Below, in pieces: positions 7,360-14,937 of a stretch of DNA of 27,317 nucleotides; the stretch's first letter is position 1, and every line of letters starts with the position of its first letter. The stretch is from an uncultured Clostridium sp. (GTDB lineage Bacteria; Bacillota; Clostridia; Clostridiales; Clostridiaceae), in contig URKQ01000043.1 of NCBI GenBank assembly GCA_900548455.1, forward strand, positions 1 to 27,317, given 5' to 3'. Position numbers and translations under genes: made by a program. The notes under the pieces were generated by a model. That model saw only the letters and a program-made list of their open reading frames with translations. It was not told the DNA's origin and made no database searches.

Positions 7360-7815
7360 ATGAATTTGATGTTTAGAAATATAGACAAAAGTAACTTTTT
7401 AAAATGCATTTCTCTTAGCGTAACAACACCTCAAGAAGAATTTGTAGCTTCTAACTGTTACTCATTAGCAGAATCAAGCTATGGAACAGGTGAACATTAT
7501 CCTCTTGCAATTTATGATGACGAAACCATGATTGGTTTTATCATGTACTCATATTTTAATGGTGATAAAATCTACCCTATTGATTCTTGGTGGTTATGTA
7601 GATTTATGATAGATAAAAAATATCAACATCAAGGCTATGGTAAAGCTTCTCTACTCAAGCTTATTAACTATATGAAAAATAAATACGGTATAAATGAACT
7701 TAGAATCTCAGCAGAATCTGAAAATTCTGTGGCTCTTAAGCTATATGAAGAAGTAGGCTTTGTTAAAACTGGTGAAATAGTTGAAGGTGAAGTAGTTCTT
7801 CTCTTAAAACTATAG
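7360..7815 (+). CDS. GNAT family N-acetyltransferase
   Basis: The protein has 151 residues, the usual GNAT length. The acetyl-CoA pyrophosphate loop is QHQGYGKAS (motif A, R/Q-x-x-G-x-G/A form), preceded by the beta strand LCRFMIDKKY. Motif B is seen as SAESENSVALKLYEEVGF. The overall look is close to spermine/spermidine acetyltransferases of the BltD/PaiA kind, but the acceptor cannot be fixed from sequence. The start has GGAGG 7 bases upstream; a second ATG at 7369 is less well placed. It is the last gene of the four-gene run and is followed by a strong terminator. Confidence 0.88.
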   Translation: MNLMFRNIDKSNFLKCISLSVTTPQEEFVASNCYSLAESSYGTGEHYPLAIYDDETMIGFIMYSYFNGDKIYPIDSWWLCRFMIDKKYQHQGYGKASLLKLINYMKNKYGINELRISAESENSVALKLYEEVGFVKTGEIVEGEVVLLLKL

Positions 7816-7829
7816 ATTTGTTACAAAAT

Positions 7830-7870
7830 AAAATCCCTAACACAATAAAATCATCTTGTTAGGGATTTTT
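7830..7870. terminator. Bidirectional rho-independent terminator
   Basis: A 13-bp perfect stem (AAAATCCCTAACA with its complement), a 14-base loop, and T runs on both strands. It ends the plus-strand GNAT operon and would also stop minus-strand transcription through the 17-codon ORF. Confidence 0.9.
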
Positions 7871-7875
7871 ACATT

Positions 7876-7929
7876 TTATTTTTTCCGCCAATCATATTCT
7901 CCTCTTGAAAGTTCTATTTTCTTACCCAT
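7876..7929 (-). CDS. 17-codon ORF with strong ribosome binding site, unknown
   Basis: The ATG at 7929 is preceded by GGAGG at 7-base spacing and the frame ends in TAA at 7876. The predicted peptide is MGKKIELSRGEYDWRKK: charged, without a membrane segment or signal. It lies on its own between two hairpins (7971-8006 upstream, 7830-7870 downstream). An AT-rich TATTATAT about 10 bases before the ribosome binding site could be a -10 box. The very good translation signal is the only support. It could be a small protein, a leader, or the leftover start of a deleted gene. Confidence 0.35.
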   Translation of the reverse strand: MGKKIELSRGEYDWRKK

Positions 7930-7970
7930 ATCATAACCTCCATACAATATAATACGGGTAATCTTTTGAA

Positions 7971-8006
7971 AAGGGCCATCGAACTAATCATAGTCCAACA
8001 GCCCTT
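7971..8006 (-). terminator. 16-bp hairpin after the CAP gene, folds best as minus-strand RNA
   Basis: The two 16-base arms pair completely around a 4-base loop when read as minus-strand RNA, using several G-U pairs. The same positions become C-A mismatches on the plus strand. It lies 75 bases after the CAP stop codon and is followed by TTTTC, so it is likely a weak terminator or 3'-end structure of that mRNA. Confidence 0.6.
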
Positions 8007-8080
8007 AAGGAGTAGTGTGTATATTACAATTCTTGTATTAGATAAACTTTGGAGTTGCAAATTATACCACTACAAGCAAA

Positions 8081-8923
8081 CTATCTATAAAACTCTTGAG
8101 TTGCATATACTTTGTTTCCTACTTTATATACACCAACTCCTATACTATCAAAATCAGTTGATAATATGTTAGCTCTATGTCCTGCTGAATTCATCCAGTT
8201 TGTCATAAACTGTTGTGCTAACGTATTTGCATCTACGCTTCCACCAATATATGCAATGTTTTCTCCCCAAGCTCTATAAGATACTCCATCAGCTTCCATC
8301 TTAGACGTTATCATGTTTCCATTTAAGTCTTCATGACTAAAGTAGTTTTTATCTCCCATATCTTGAGACTTGATTCTTGCATATTTCTCCATTGTTGAGT
8401 TATATGCTAATGGGGATAATCCCATCTTTGTTCTTTCTTGGTTAACTATATTGTATATAGCTTGTTCAACTTGAGCCATAAACTTATCACTTGTATTTGA
8501 ATCATTTACTACATCATCAGATGGTTTATTTTCTGTTTCTCCATTTGAAGGTGGCGTTGTAGATTCATCATTAGTTGGTGGCACTACCTCTTCTCCTCCA
8601 TTACTTGGAGGTGTAGTAACCTCATCATCATTTGTTGGCGGTATAACTTCTGTATCATCTTCTGCTGGTGGAACAATTTCATTATCTCCTCCAACAGATG
8701 GGTTGCAAGGTCTATTTGATATGACTGGCTTAAACCCTCTTAAGCAGTAAAAGTTTAATAAGCTATAATAAAAATCATCTTCTAAACCTTCATTACTGTT
8801 ACATAATACACTCTTTGCCATATTAGCATTTGTTTCTGTATCAGCTGCCTGAGCTTGTACCCCTCCAAATATTGTTGTTCCTAATAAAGCTGTTAATGTT
8901 AATGCTATTACTTTCGATTTCAT
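8081..8923 (-). CDS. Secreted CAP-domain (SCP/PR1-like) protein
   Basis: The protein has 280 residues. The first 27 or so form a signal peptide (MKSKVIALTLTALLG, then VQAQA before the likely cleavage). Residues about 28-75 are a Cys-containing segment. Next comes a Pro/Thr/Ser/acidic linker of tandem repeats alternating PPTND and PPSNG, typical of wall-spanning spacers. The C-terminal 125 residues are the CAP domain with NQERTKMGLSPL, FSHEDLNG, AWGENIA and NSAGHRANIL, which carry its conserved His/Glu pocket. Bacterial CAP proteins are exported to the cell surface; activity is mostly unknown. ATG at 8923 was chosen because GGAGG lies 7 bases upstream, whereas the ATG at 8929 would be only 1 base from it. 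Confidence 0.92.
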   Translation of the reverse strand: MKSKVIALTLTALLGTTIFGGVQAQAADTETNANMAKSVLCNSNEGLEDDFYYSLLNFYCLRGFKPVISNRPCNPSVGGDNEIVPPAEDDTEVIPPTNDDEVTTPPSNGGEEVVPPTNDESTTPPSNGETENKPSDDVVNDSNTSDKFMAQVEQAIYNIVNQERTKMGLSPLAYNSTMEKYARIKSQDMGDKNYFSHEDLNGNMITSKMEADGVSYRAWGENIAYIGGSVDANTLAQQFMTNWMNSAGHRANILSTDFDSIGVGVYKVGNKVYATQEFYR

Positions 8924-9275
8924 TTCCATTCCTCCTATTTTTTGAACATTTGCTTGTCCATATTTTCGATAGTAATGTACTTTTACGTCTACATCGTGAC
9001 CCCTTAGTTATAACATATAATTCTTACAAAAAATTTAGTTGATACATGGAATCCTTATTAAATTCACTCCATTATATGAATAATAATCTACAAATTCATT
9101 CATTTTCCAATGAAGCAATGAGAATATTTAAGGGCTTTAGCGATTTTGAAATTTTATCCTTGGAATATATTTCATAGATTATGTTGTTGAATAAAATTAT
9201 AAAAGTTACTGTTTTTTACTACCTATCAACTTTTTTCTTTATATAAATCATCTGATAATTACGTCTATTTATAAT
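8924..9275. other. Intergenic region upstream of the CAP gene
   Basis: About 350 AT-rich bases between the CAP gene start and the terminator of the methyltransferase operon. On the minus strand a possible extended -10 (TGTTATAAC, 9007-9015) would give a leader of about 75 bases containing GGGGTCACGATG; no matching -35 is clear. I recognise no RNA family or gene here. Confidence 0.5.
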
Positions 9276-9326
9276 ATTATAAAAACACAGACTTTGTAAC
9301 ATATATCGTTACAAAGTCTGTGTTTT
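9276..9326 (-). terminator. Terminator of the corrinoid methyltransferase operon
   Basis: A 19-bp perfect stem (9282-9300 with 9308-9326) and a 7-base loop begin immediately after the activase stop codon. On the minus strand it is followed by TTTTTATAATATT. It is one of the strongest hairpins in the window. Confidence 0.93.
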
Positions 9327-11114
9327 TTATTTTTCTACTTTTGGAAATATAAGACACTGTGCAAATAACCTTTCATATCCTTCCGTGGCACCTAACTCTA
9401 GATATTTCATTTTATGAGCTAATCTCTCCATTTCGCTTTTAGCTTCATTGGACATTAAGGCCATATAAGCTCCTGTCTTAGAAGAATTACCTACATATAC
9501 TAATTTTTCCTTTACTTCCTTGGGTAAAATTCCTGTTCCAATTAAACTGTCAGCAGGTAGATGTGCTCCAAATTGTCCAGCGATCATAACTTTATCCAAA
9601 TCTTCCATGGTGATATTTCCCTTTTTTAGAAGAGCATAAAATCCTGAAAGAATTGCTCCCTTGGCAAGTTGAACTTGACGAACATCACCTTGAGTTATAA
9701 GAATTTTTTCAGGTTCTTCTGTAAGTATGAATTCCCTCTTTTTTTCCTTCATTTGTATCATATTATACCTATAATCTGATTCTTCCAGCTTTTCTTTTTT
9801 TATAAAAGCTCCATCCTTTTTGATAAGTCCATTAAGTACAAGTTCTCTAACTACTGCAAGAATTCCACTTCCACAAACACCAATAGGTGGATTATCTCCT
9901 ATTACCTTAGTCTTAACACCTGATTTAGTAATAACCACATCTTCAATAGCTCCATCTGAAGCTCTCATTCCAGAACTTATATTCATACCCTCAAGTGCTG
10001 GTCCTGCAGCACAGGAACAACATAAAAGTTCTCCGCCCTTTGATAGTACAATTTCTCCATTAGTTCCTATATCAATAAAAAGTATATTCTCTTTAGACTT
10101 TTCAAGTTCACAAACATAAGCCCCAGCTACAATATCTGCACCTATATAAGATGATACTGAAGGAAGACAGTAAATTCTACCAAACTGTGCTACTTTTATT
10201 CCAATATCTCTTGCATTAATATTCTTTGCTCTAACAAAAACTGGTGCATAAGGCGCCTTACCAATACTTGTTGCATCTACTCCCAATAACATATGCATCA
10301 TAGTACAGTTAGCTCCAATTGCAACTTCGTATATATTCTGTTTACTGACTTTTGACTTTTCACATACACTTTCAATCATGGTATTAATAGAATCAACCAT
10401 AGTTTCTTGTAATTTTCTAATTCCATCTTCCGGATGTTCTAGTTCATAGGTTATTCTAGTTAAAACATCCAGCCCAAAGTGTTTTTGCGCATTTATCATT
10501 GAATCATTGGATATTTCATCTCCAGTATTTAAATCAATTAAAGCAACTACCACTGTGGTTGTTCCAATATCGATAGAAATTCCATATAGATTTAATGTTG
10601 TATCACCTTTTTCTAATCCAATTATTTCTAAGTTATTTTTATAATTGTTAGTAACTACAGTATATATACCTTCATCAAATATAAGGTCTTTTAGTATTTG
10701 GTAGTCTATACTTTTAGCTCCAGATTTTAAAAGAATTTGGTCCTCCAAGGGCGTTTGCTCATCCAAAGATGATTTTCTAATATCAATTACTTTTTTCTTT
10801 ATAGATGTATTTATTTCAAACTTTGGTACGTATCCTGAGGTTAGTACTTTATGATTTAATTCCTTTTTTAGTAATTCCACTTCTAAATCTTCCTGGGGAA
10901 CAACAAGACAAGAGAGTCTTATTCCACTTTCAATCTCTTCTGATGTCAATATCCTTTCTTCTGTAGATGTAAGTGAATTTACTTCCCCACTTATTATTTT
11001 AACCCTACATTTACCACATAAACCTTTTCCATTGCATGGGTTATCAACAAAATGTTTTTGATCTAATAAAAGCTCTAAAAGATTTTTGTTTTGAACCCTT
11101 TTAACTTCAATCAT
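9327..11114 (-). CDS. RACo-type reductive activase of corrinoid proteins (2Fe-2S / ASKHA, DUF4445)
   Basis: The protein has 595 residues. The N-terminal 75 are a 2Fe-2S ferredoxin domain with Cys27, Cys33, Cys36 and Cys69 (CNGKGLCGKC and RLSCL). A linker domain spans about 90-165. The remainder is an ASKHA-fold ATPase with phosphate loops DIGTTT (182-187) and DIGTNGE (348-354) and the motif AAGPALEGMNISSG (369-382). Proteins of this family use ATP and a low-potential electron to reduce inactive cob(II)alamin on a methyltransferase corrinoid protein to cob(I)alamin. The ATG overlaps the upstream methyltransferase gene by 8 bases, with GGAG upstream, so translation is probably coupled. Its place in the operon makes the corrinoid protein at 12177-12824 the likely partner. 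Confidence 0.93.
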   Translation of the reverse strand: MIEVKRVQNKNLLELLLDQKHFVDNPCNGKGLCGKCRVKIISGEVNSLTSTEERILTSEEIESGIRLSCLVVPQEDLEVELLKKELNHKVLTSGYVPKFEINTSIKKKVIDIRKSSLDEQTPLEDQILLKSGAKSIDYQILKDLIFDEGIYTVVTNNYKNNLEIIGLEKGDTTLNLYGISIDIGTTTVVVALIDLNTGDEISNDSMINAQKHFGLDVLTRITYELEHPEDGIRKLQETMVDSINTMIESVCEKSKVSKQNIYEVAIGANCTMMHMLLGVDATSIGKAPYAPVFVRAKNINARDIGIKVAQFGRIYCLPSVSSYIGADIVAGAYVCELEKSKENILFIDIGTNGEIVLSKGGELLCCSCAAGPALEGMNISSGMRASDGAIEDVVITKSGVKTKVIGDNPPIGVCGSGILAVVRELVLNGLIKKDGAFIKKEKLEESDYRYNMIQMKEKKREFILTEEPEKILITQGDVRQVQLAKGAILSGFYALLKKGNITMEDLDKVMIAGQFGAHLPADSLIGTGILPKEVKEKLVYVGNSSKTGAYMALMSNEAKSEMERLAHKMKYLELGATEGYERLFAQCLIFPKVEK

Positions 11115-12132
11115 TGTTACAAACTCCTTCTATTAAAGTTCTACGCATAGCTTGTATATTTTCAATAGGTGATTTTGTTCCAAGTCCACATGCAGGGGAA
11201 ATAATATTAGAACCATTTTTAACACAGTTCAAAGTTAAATTTGAAACAGTTTTAGGGTCTCCAAATTCTAATGTATATGTACTTACATTCCCCATAAGCA
11301 CTCTACTTCCTAATTTTTTTCTAGCTTCACTTATAGATACTATTGAATCAAAACTTAAAACATCACTTTTAATCATATCCACCTTATCATATACGTTTTT
11401 CATCTGACCACATATATGTACAATAATGCCAACGTCTTCTTCCTTTATACTGTCAATTATTTTATTCAAATACTTTACTGCAAATTCTTCAAAATATTTT
11501 GGTCCTAAAATTTCACCTGTTCCACTTGGATCTGATATAGCAATTATATCTGCTCCTGCTCTAATTTGCTCCTTAGCGAAATGAATTATCTCATCGGTAA
11601 CAAACTCCAAGAATTCATGAGCTTCTTCATTTTTTTTGCGAAGTTCTTTATAAAATTTAACTGGTTCCATAACTGAACTAGCAGTACTAATAGGTCCTGT
11701 AATATTCCCAATAATAGGTGCACCTATGTTTTTGGATTTTAATATCTTTATAGCATCTAAAACAATTTTTGCCCTACCAGAGTTGCAATCTAATTTTTTT
11801 AATGACTTCCATTGCTCTACTGAATCAATAGCATACTCAATTACATGAGGTTCAAAGATTCTATTCCCCATAGTCACCTTAGCTCCCAATGCTTCTGCCT
11901 CAATAGTCATACAAAAGGGTACTCCAACATTATCAAAGCAATTATTTTCAAAACTTGCAAGAGCTAGGTTTGCCATCATTTCTGAATTTAAATGAGCTTC
12001 AGGCCACCCAATTCCACATATATCCATAAGTTCTGTAGTTATCATATTCATCATGCCACCAGGTGATATACATGGTGGTCTGTCAACTTTTTCATGAGAA
12101 ATAACTCTTTTAAATCTTTCCTTTTCAGTCAC
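11107..12132 (-). CDS. UROD/MtaA-family methylcobamide-dependent methyltransferase (second complete copy)
   Basis: The protein has 341 residues in the uroporphyrinogen decarboxylase-like fold of MtaA, MtbA and CmuA. The zinc site is complete: His239 and Cys241 in VHICGQ, Cys315 in ISPACGLG. The N-terminal RFKRVISHEKVDRPP is also typical. Such enzymes move a methyl group between a corrinoid protein and a thiol or other nucleophile bound to zinc, or from a methylated substrate to the corrinoid. The start is taken as GTG at 12132 because GGAGG lies 8 bases before it; a TTG frame extension to 12153 has no such site. It is clearly related to the short paralogue at 12839-13702 (shared FPEA/WPEA, PFC-x-T and EAEA motifs), suggesting duplication. 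Confidence 0.9.
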   Translation of the reverse strand: MTEKERFKRVISHEKVDRPPCISPGGMMNMITTELMDICGIGWPEAHLNSEMMANLALASFENNCFDNVGVPFCMTIEAEALGAKVTMGNRIFEPHVIEYAIDSVEQWKSLKKLDCNSGRAKIVLDAIKILKSKNIGAPIIGNITGPISTASSVMEPVKFYKELRKKNEEAHEFLEFVTDEIIHFAKEQIRAGADIIAISDPSGTGEILGPKYFEEFAVKYLNKIIDSIKEEDVGIIVHICGQMKNVYDKVDMIKSDVLSFDSIVSISEARKKLGSRVLMGNVSTYTLEFGDPKTVSNLTLNCVKNGSNIISPACGLGTKSPIENIQAMRRTLIEGVCNND

Positions 12133-12176
12133 AATTATAACCTCCATTACCAATCTGTTGCCTTATAATTTTTACC

Positions 12177-12824
12177 CTATTGTACTAAGGCTTTTGCAAC
12201 TTTAACAGCTTCAACGGCATTAGCTGAATATCCATCTGCTTTAATATCACTAGCGAATTTTTGAGAAATTGGGCTTCCACCAACCATAACTTTAACTTTA
12301 TCACGAAGACCTTCTTTTTCTAATTTCTCTATTACCTTTGGCATCCCCATCATAGTAGTTGTCATTAAAGTTGACATGCATAAAATAGATGCATCAACTT
12401 CTTTAGCCTTTTCTACAAAATTATCAAGAGGAACATCTCTTCCTAAATCATATATCTCAAAACCTGCTGTCTCAAGCATTATTTTAACAAGATTCTTTCC
12501 AATGTCGTGAGTATCTCCTTCAACAACACCTATAACCACCTTAGGTTTTTCACTTGCTTTTTCTTTCTCAAGATGAGGCTTTAATACATCAAGGCCTGCG
12601 TACATTGCATCTGAACAAAGAAGCACATCCGTTACAAAATATTCTTCTTCATCATATAACTTACTAGCTTTATTCATTCCATCAACTAAACCATCCATAA
12701 TTCCATCAAAAGGTGAATGTCCATCTTCTACATATTCCTTTGCTACATCTATTACTTCTTCATCCTCCATCTCAACAACACACTGAGATAGTTTATCTAA
12801 TAATTCTTGTTTTGATAATGACAT
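12177..12824 (-). CDS. Corrinoid protein of a methyltransferase system (B12-binding)
   Basis: The protein has 215 residues. The N-terminal helical cap (about 1-88) is the B12-binding-2/methionine-synthase-like cap. The Rossmann domain has the cobalamin lower-ligand motif GDTHDIG, with Asp104, His106 and Gly109 in D-x-H-x-x-G. It also has STL at 151-153 and the GGSP turn at 182-185 that cradle the nucleotide tail. This is the methyl carrier for the operon, cycling between cob(I)alamin and methyl-cob(III)alamin, similar to MtaC, MttC and MtvC. AGGAGG is found 7 bases before the ATG. It lies between the short UROD paralogue (14 bases) and the second complete methyltransferase (44 bases). Confidence 0.95.
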   Translation of the reverse strand: MSLSKQELLDKLSQCVVEMEDEEVIDVAKEYVEDGHSPFDGIMDGLVDGMNKASKLYDEEEYFVTDVLLCSDAMYAGLDVLKPHLEKEKASEKPKVVIGVVEGDTHDIGKNLVKIMLETAGFEIYDLGRDVPLDNFVEKAKEVDASILCMSTLMTTTMMGMPKVIEKLEKEGLRDKVKVMVGGSPISQKFASDIKADGYSANAVEAVKVAKALVQ

Positions 12825-12838
12825 TTTTCATCCTCCTA

Positions 12839-13702
12839 CTAAATCAATTCTATAGCCTTAATAAATTTTTTTACTTCAAAGCTATTGTTCTTAATACACA
12901 TTTGTCCTACCATAGGTGCTTTATCTTTTACTTCTAGACATGCATCTACGTATTTCTTATTACCTTTAATTAATATATCATTCCAAACCGCTTTCTCCGT
13001 TCCAATAAGTGATAAGCTTGTCTTAGGGCACAAAAAAATTTGACCTTTTCCTCTTACTATTTCTTCTGCTTCTTTTAAAAATGGATATGTAAAATTATCT
13101 ACCATATACTCCATATTTTTAGGTCCAATAATATTTAATGCTCCTGAAGAATCTGCATAGCTTATAATATTTACCCCTGAATCTATTGCTTTTTCAATAA
13201 ACCTTAAAAGCTCTTTTTGGAATTTATCAAATACAATTTTCATCTTTTCTTTTTCTTTTTTTAAAGCTTTAAATACTAAGGTAGTATCCATAAGTATATT
13301 TAAAATGGTAAAGGGTCCTGAAATCATAAGTGCAACGTTTTCCCCTTCTTCTTTAAGTAGTTTGCATGCTTTTAAAACTTCAGAAATCCTACCTTTATCA
13401 AAGTCTATTGAAGATAAATTAATTAAATCTTCCACTGTATCACATATATAACTCTTTGCCCTTGGTCCATACTCCCCATTTCCAAGGTTTATTACTCCAC
13501 CCATAGCTTCTGCTTCAACAGTATGACAAAATGGTAATTCACAGTAACTAGCATTTTCCTGTTGCCTTATTTCTAATGATAATTTCACCATGGATTCATA
13601 ATTCAAATATGCTTCTGGGAATGTTAAATTCAATTTCTTTGTTATTTCATTACTTATACCTACTGAATTTACATAAGTACATTTAAAATCATTAATTTTC
13701 AT
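12839..13702 (-). CDS. Short UROD-like paralogue lacking the zinc-site histidine
   Basis: The protein has 287 residues, about 55 fewer than the complete paralogue at 11107-12132. It lacks the N-terminal ER-x-x-R segment that family members use at the active site. Where the others have H-x-C, it reads F223-L-C225 (IFLCPKTS); the downstream cysteine is kept (Cys269 in GQMCIKN). The zinc site therefore has two of three usual ligands. The middle of the protein (ISGPFTILNI, ADSSGALNIIGP) follows the family well, and there is no frameshift, so it is an intact but divergent gene. It may be a non-catalytic partner subunit or an enzyme with altered chemistry. GGAGG lies 7 bases upstream of the ATG. 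Confidence 0.82.
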   Translation of the reverse strand: MKINDFKCTYVNSVGISNEITKKLNLTFPEAYLNYESMVKLSLEIRQQENASYCELPFCHTVEAEAMGGVINLGNGEYGPRAKSYICDTVEDLINLSSIDFDKGRISEVLKACKLLKEEGENVALMISGPFTILNILMDTTLVFKALKKEKEKMKIVFDKFQKELLRFIEKAIDSGVNIISYADSSGALNIIGPKNMEYMVDNFTYPFLKEAEEIVRGKGQIFLCPKTSLSLIGTEKAVWNDILIKGNKKYVDACLEVKDKAPMVGQMCIKNNSFEVKKFIKAIELI

Positions 13703-13725
13703 TTCTTTTCCTCCAAAAATCTATA

Positions 13726-14796
13726 TTAGAAATTTTCTGGATTCAAAGGCCACTTACCATACTTTCTACCAGCTGCCATAAAAGCGTCAATATTTTCAAC
13801 AGGACTGTTAATTGGAATTCCGCATCCTGTACTTAGCATATATCCTTTTTTATTATCATAACCTTCTCTTAAACACTTTCTTACATTGTCTTCAACATCC
13901 TTATTAGAGCCTAGCATCATAGATGAAATTGGATCTACATTTCCCATTAAAACAATTTTATCTCCAACTCTTTTTTTCGTATCTAAAAGACTTACTACAT
14001 TATCAATACTTAGAACATTACATCCAGTATCAACCATAAGTTCTGTAAGTGCAGAAGTATCACCACACACATGATATGTAACAGATTTCCCAAGTCCATG
14101 GATGAAATCAATAATTTCTTTAGTATATGGTAATACAAATTCTCTATAAGCTTCTTTATTTAAAATAGTTCCAGATGCAACTGGATCACAAAGAGAAATA
14201 CCTACTCCACCCTTTATAAATTCCATAGCAAGCAACTTAATGGCATCAGTAGAAAACCTTAAAAGCTCATGGACCTTTTCAGGATTTTTTCTTGTAGCTC
14301 TTAATAGTTTGTCAATTGGATACAAACTTGAAGCTGCAGTAATAGGACCTGGTGCACTTAATGAAACACCAACTTCATCACCATGCTTTTCAATAATCAT
14401 TTGAGCCATGTCATAATTCATCTGAGCCCAAGAATCATTTTTTCTTTCTATCCTTGATAAATCAAGTTTTGAATTCAGATCATCTAAATTAGTTAAGTAA
14501 TGTTCAACTATAGCAGGAACATTATCTTCTGGATTATTAACTTTGCTTCCCATAGCTGTTCCTATTCCATGAAGTCCATATTCTACAGATATACTGTCAT
14601 GACCAAACCTCTCATAACAAGAACTTTGGCATAAAAACATATTCTTTGCACTACTTCTTTTTTCTCTATGGGTCATTCCTATAACTTTTCCAGAAACTGC
14701 TGTTATAAATGGTAGTATTGGTATTCTATCAACTTCTTTATTTGCAAAAAATGCAGCCATTCTCTCCTTTGGTATCATTTCATCATCCTTGTGCAT
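13726..14796 (-). CDS. UROD/MtaA/CmuA-family methyltransferase (first gene of operon)
   Basis: The protein has 356 residues, full length for the MtaA/CmuA family. The N-terminal PKERMAAFFANKEVDRIP is the typical start. The zinc ligands are complete: His242 and Cys244 in YHVCGDTS, Cys325 in STGCGIP. SAPGPITAAS and CDPVASGTILN line the barrel as in the family. It transfers methyl groups to or from the corrinoid protein two genes downstream. Whether it is the substrate-specific enzyme (methyltransferase I) or the acceptor enzyme (II) cannot be decided. The start is placed at 14796 because AGGAGG lies 7 bases upstream; the frame extends to 14820 but that would place the ribosome binding site inside the gene. 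Confidence 0.92.
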   Translation of the reverse strand: MHKDDEMIPKERMAAFFANKEVDRIPILPFITAVSGKVIGMTHREKRSSAKNMFLCQSSCYERFGHDSISVEYGLHGIGTAMGSKVNNPEDNVPAIVEHYLTNLDDLNSKLDLSRIERKNDSWAQMNYDMAQMIIEKHGDEVGVSLSAPGPITAASSLYPIDKLLRATRKNPEKVHELLRFSTDAIKLLAMEFIKGGVGISLCDPVASGTILNKEAYREFVLPYTKEIIDFIHGLGKSVTYHVCGDTSALTELMVDTGCNVLSIDNVVSLLDTKKRVGDKIVLMGNVDPISSMMLGSNKDVEDNVRKCLREGYDNKKGYMLSTGCGIPINSPVENIDAFMAAGRKYGKWPLNPENF

Positions 14797-14824
14797 CTTA
14801 TTACCTCCTAAGGTATTCATTTAC

Positions 14825-14840
14825 ATTGTTACAAAACAAT
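14825..14840. promoter_or_regulatory. Small palindrome over the operon start (candidate operator)
   Basis: ATTGTT-ACAA-AACAAT is a perfect 6-bp inverted repeat. It overlaps the -10 box and the predicted start of the methyltransferase operon, a position suited to a repressor site. The binding protein is unknown and no regulator gene is adjacent. Confidence 0.35.
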
Positions 14841-14868
14841 TTTAACACTGCAATTATTTCATTTCCAA
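14839..14868 (-). promoter_or_regulatory. Candidate promoter of the methyltransferase operon
   Basis: On the minus strand: TTGGAA (14863-14868), an 18-base spacer, TAAAAT (14839-14844). The predicted start near 14832 leaves a leader of about 35 bases before the ATG at 14796. Confidence 0.45.
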
Positions 14869-14879
14869 TTGCATATTAA

Positions 14880-14909
14880 GATATATCAATGCTTGTCTAT
14901 AGATATATC
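14880..14909. repeat. Two GATATATC boxes 22 bp apart
   Basis: The 8-bp palindrome GATATATC occurs at 14880-14887 and 14902-14909. The spacing is about two helical turns and the boxes lie just upstream of the candidate -35 box. This arrangement suits an activator, but in AT-rich DNA it could be chance. Confidence 0.35.
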
Positions 14910-14937
14910 TAATAAAGATATTCTTACCCTTAAACAT

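Noticed and set aside
7966..8172. 68-codon plus-strand ORF running into the end of the CAP gene
   Set aside because: It begins inside the minus-strand hairpin, has no ribosome binding site, overlaps the well-supported CAP domain antisense, and its composition is typical of an antisense frame.
8924..9060. Cyclic di-GMP or cyclic di-AMP riboswitch in the CAP gene leader
   Set aside because: The leader has a GGGGTCACGATG stretch and a possible hairpin, but the conserved cores of those riboswitch classes are not present.
9820..10119. Plus-strand ORF inside the activase gene, and similar frames inside other minus-strand genes
   Set aside because: Antisense shadows of strongly conserved coding sequence without translation signals.
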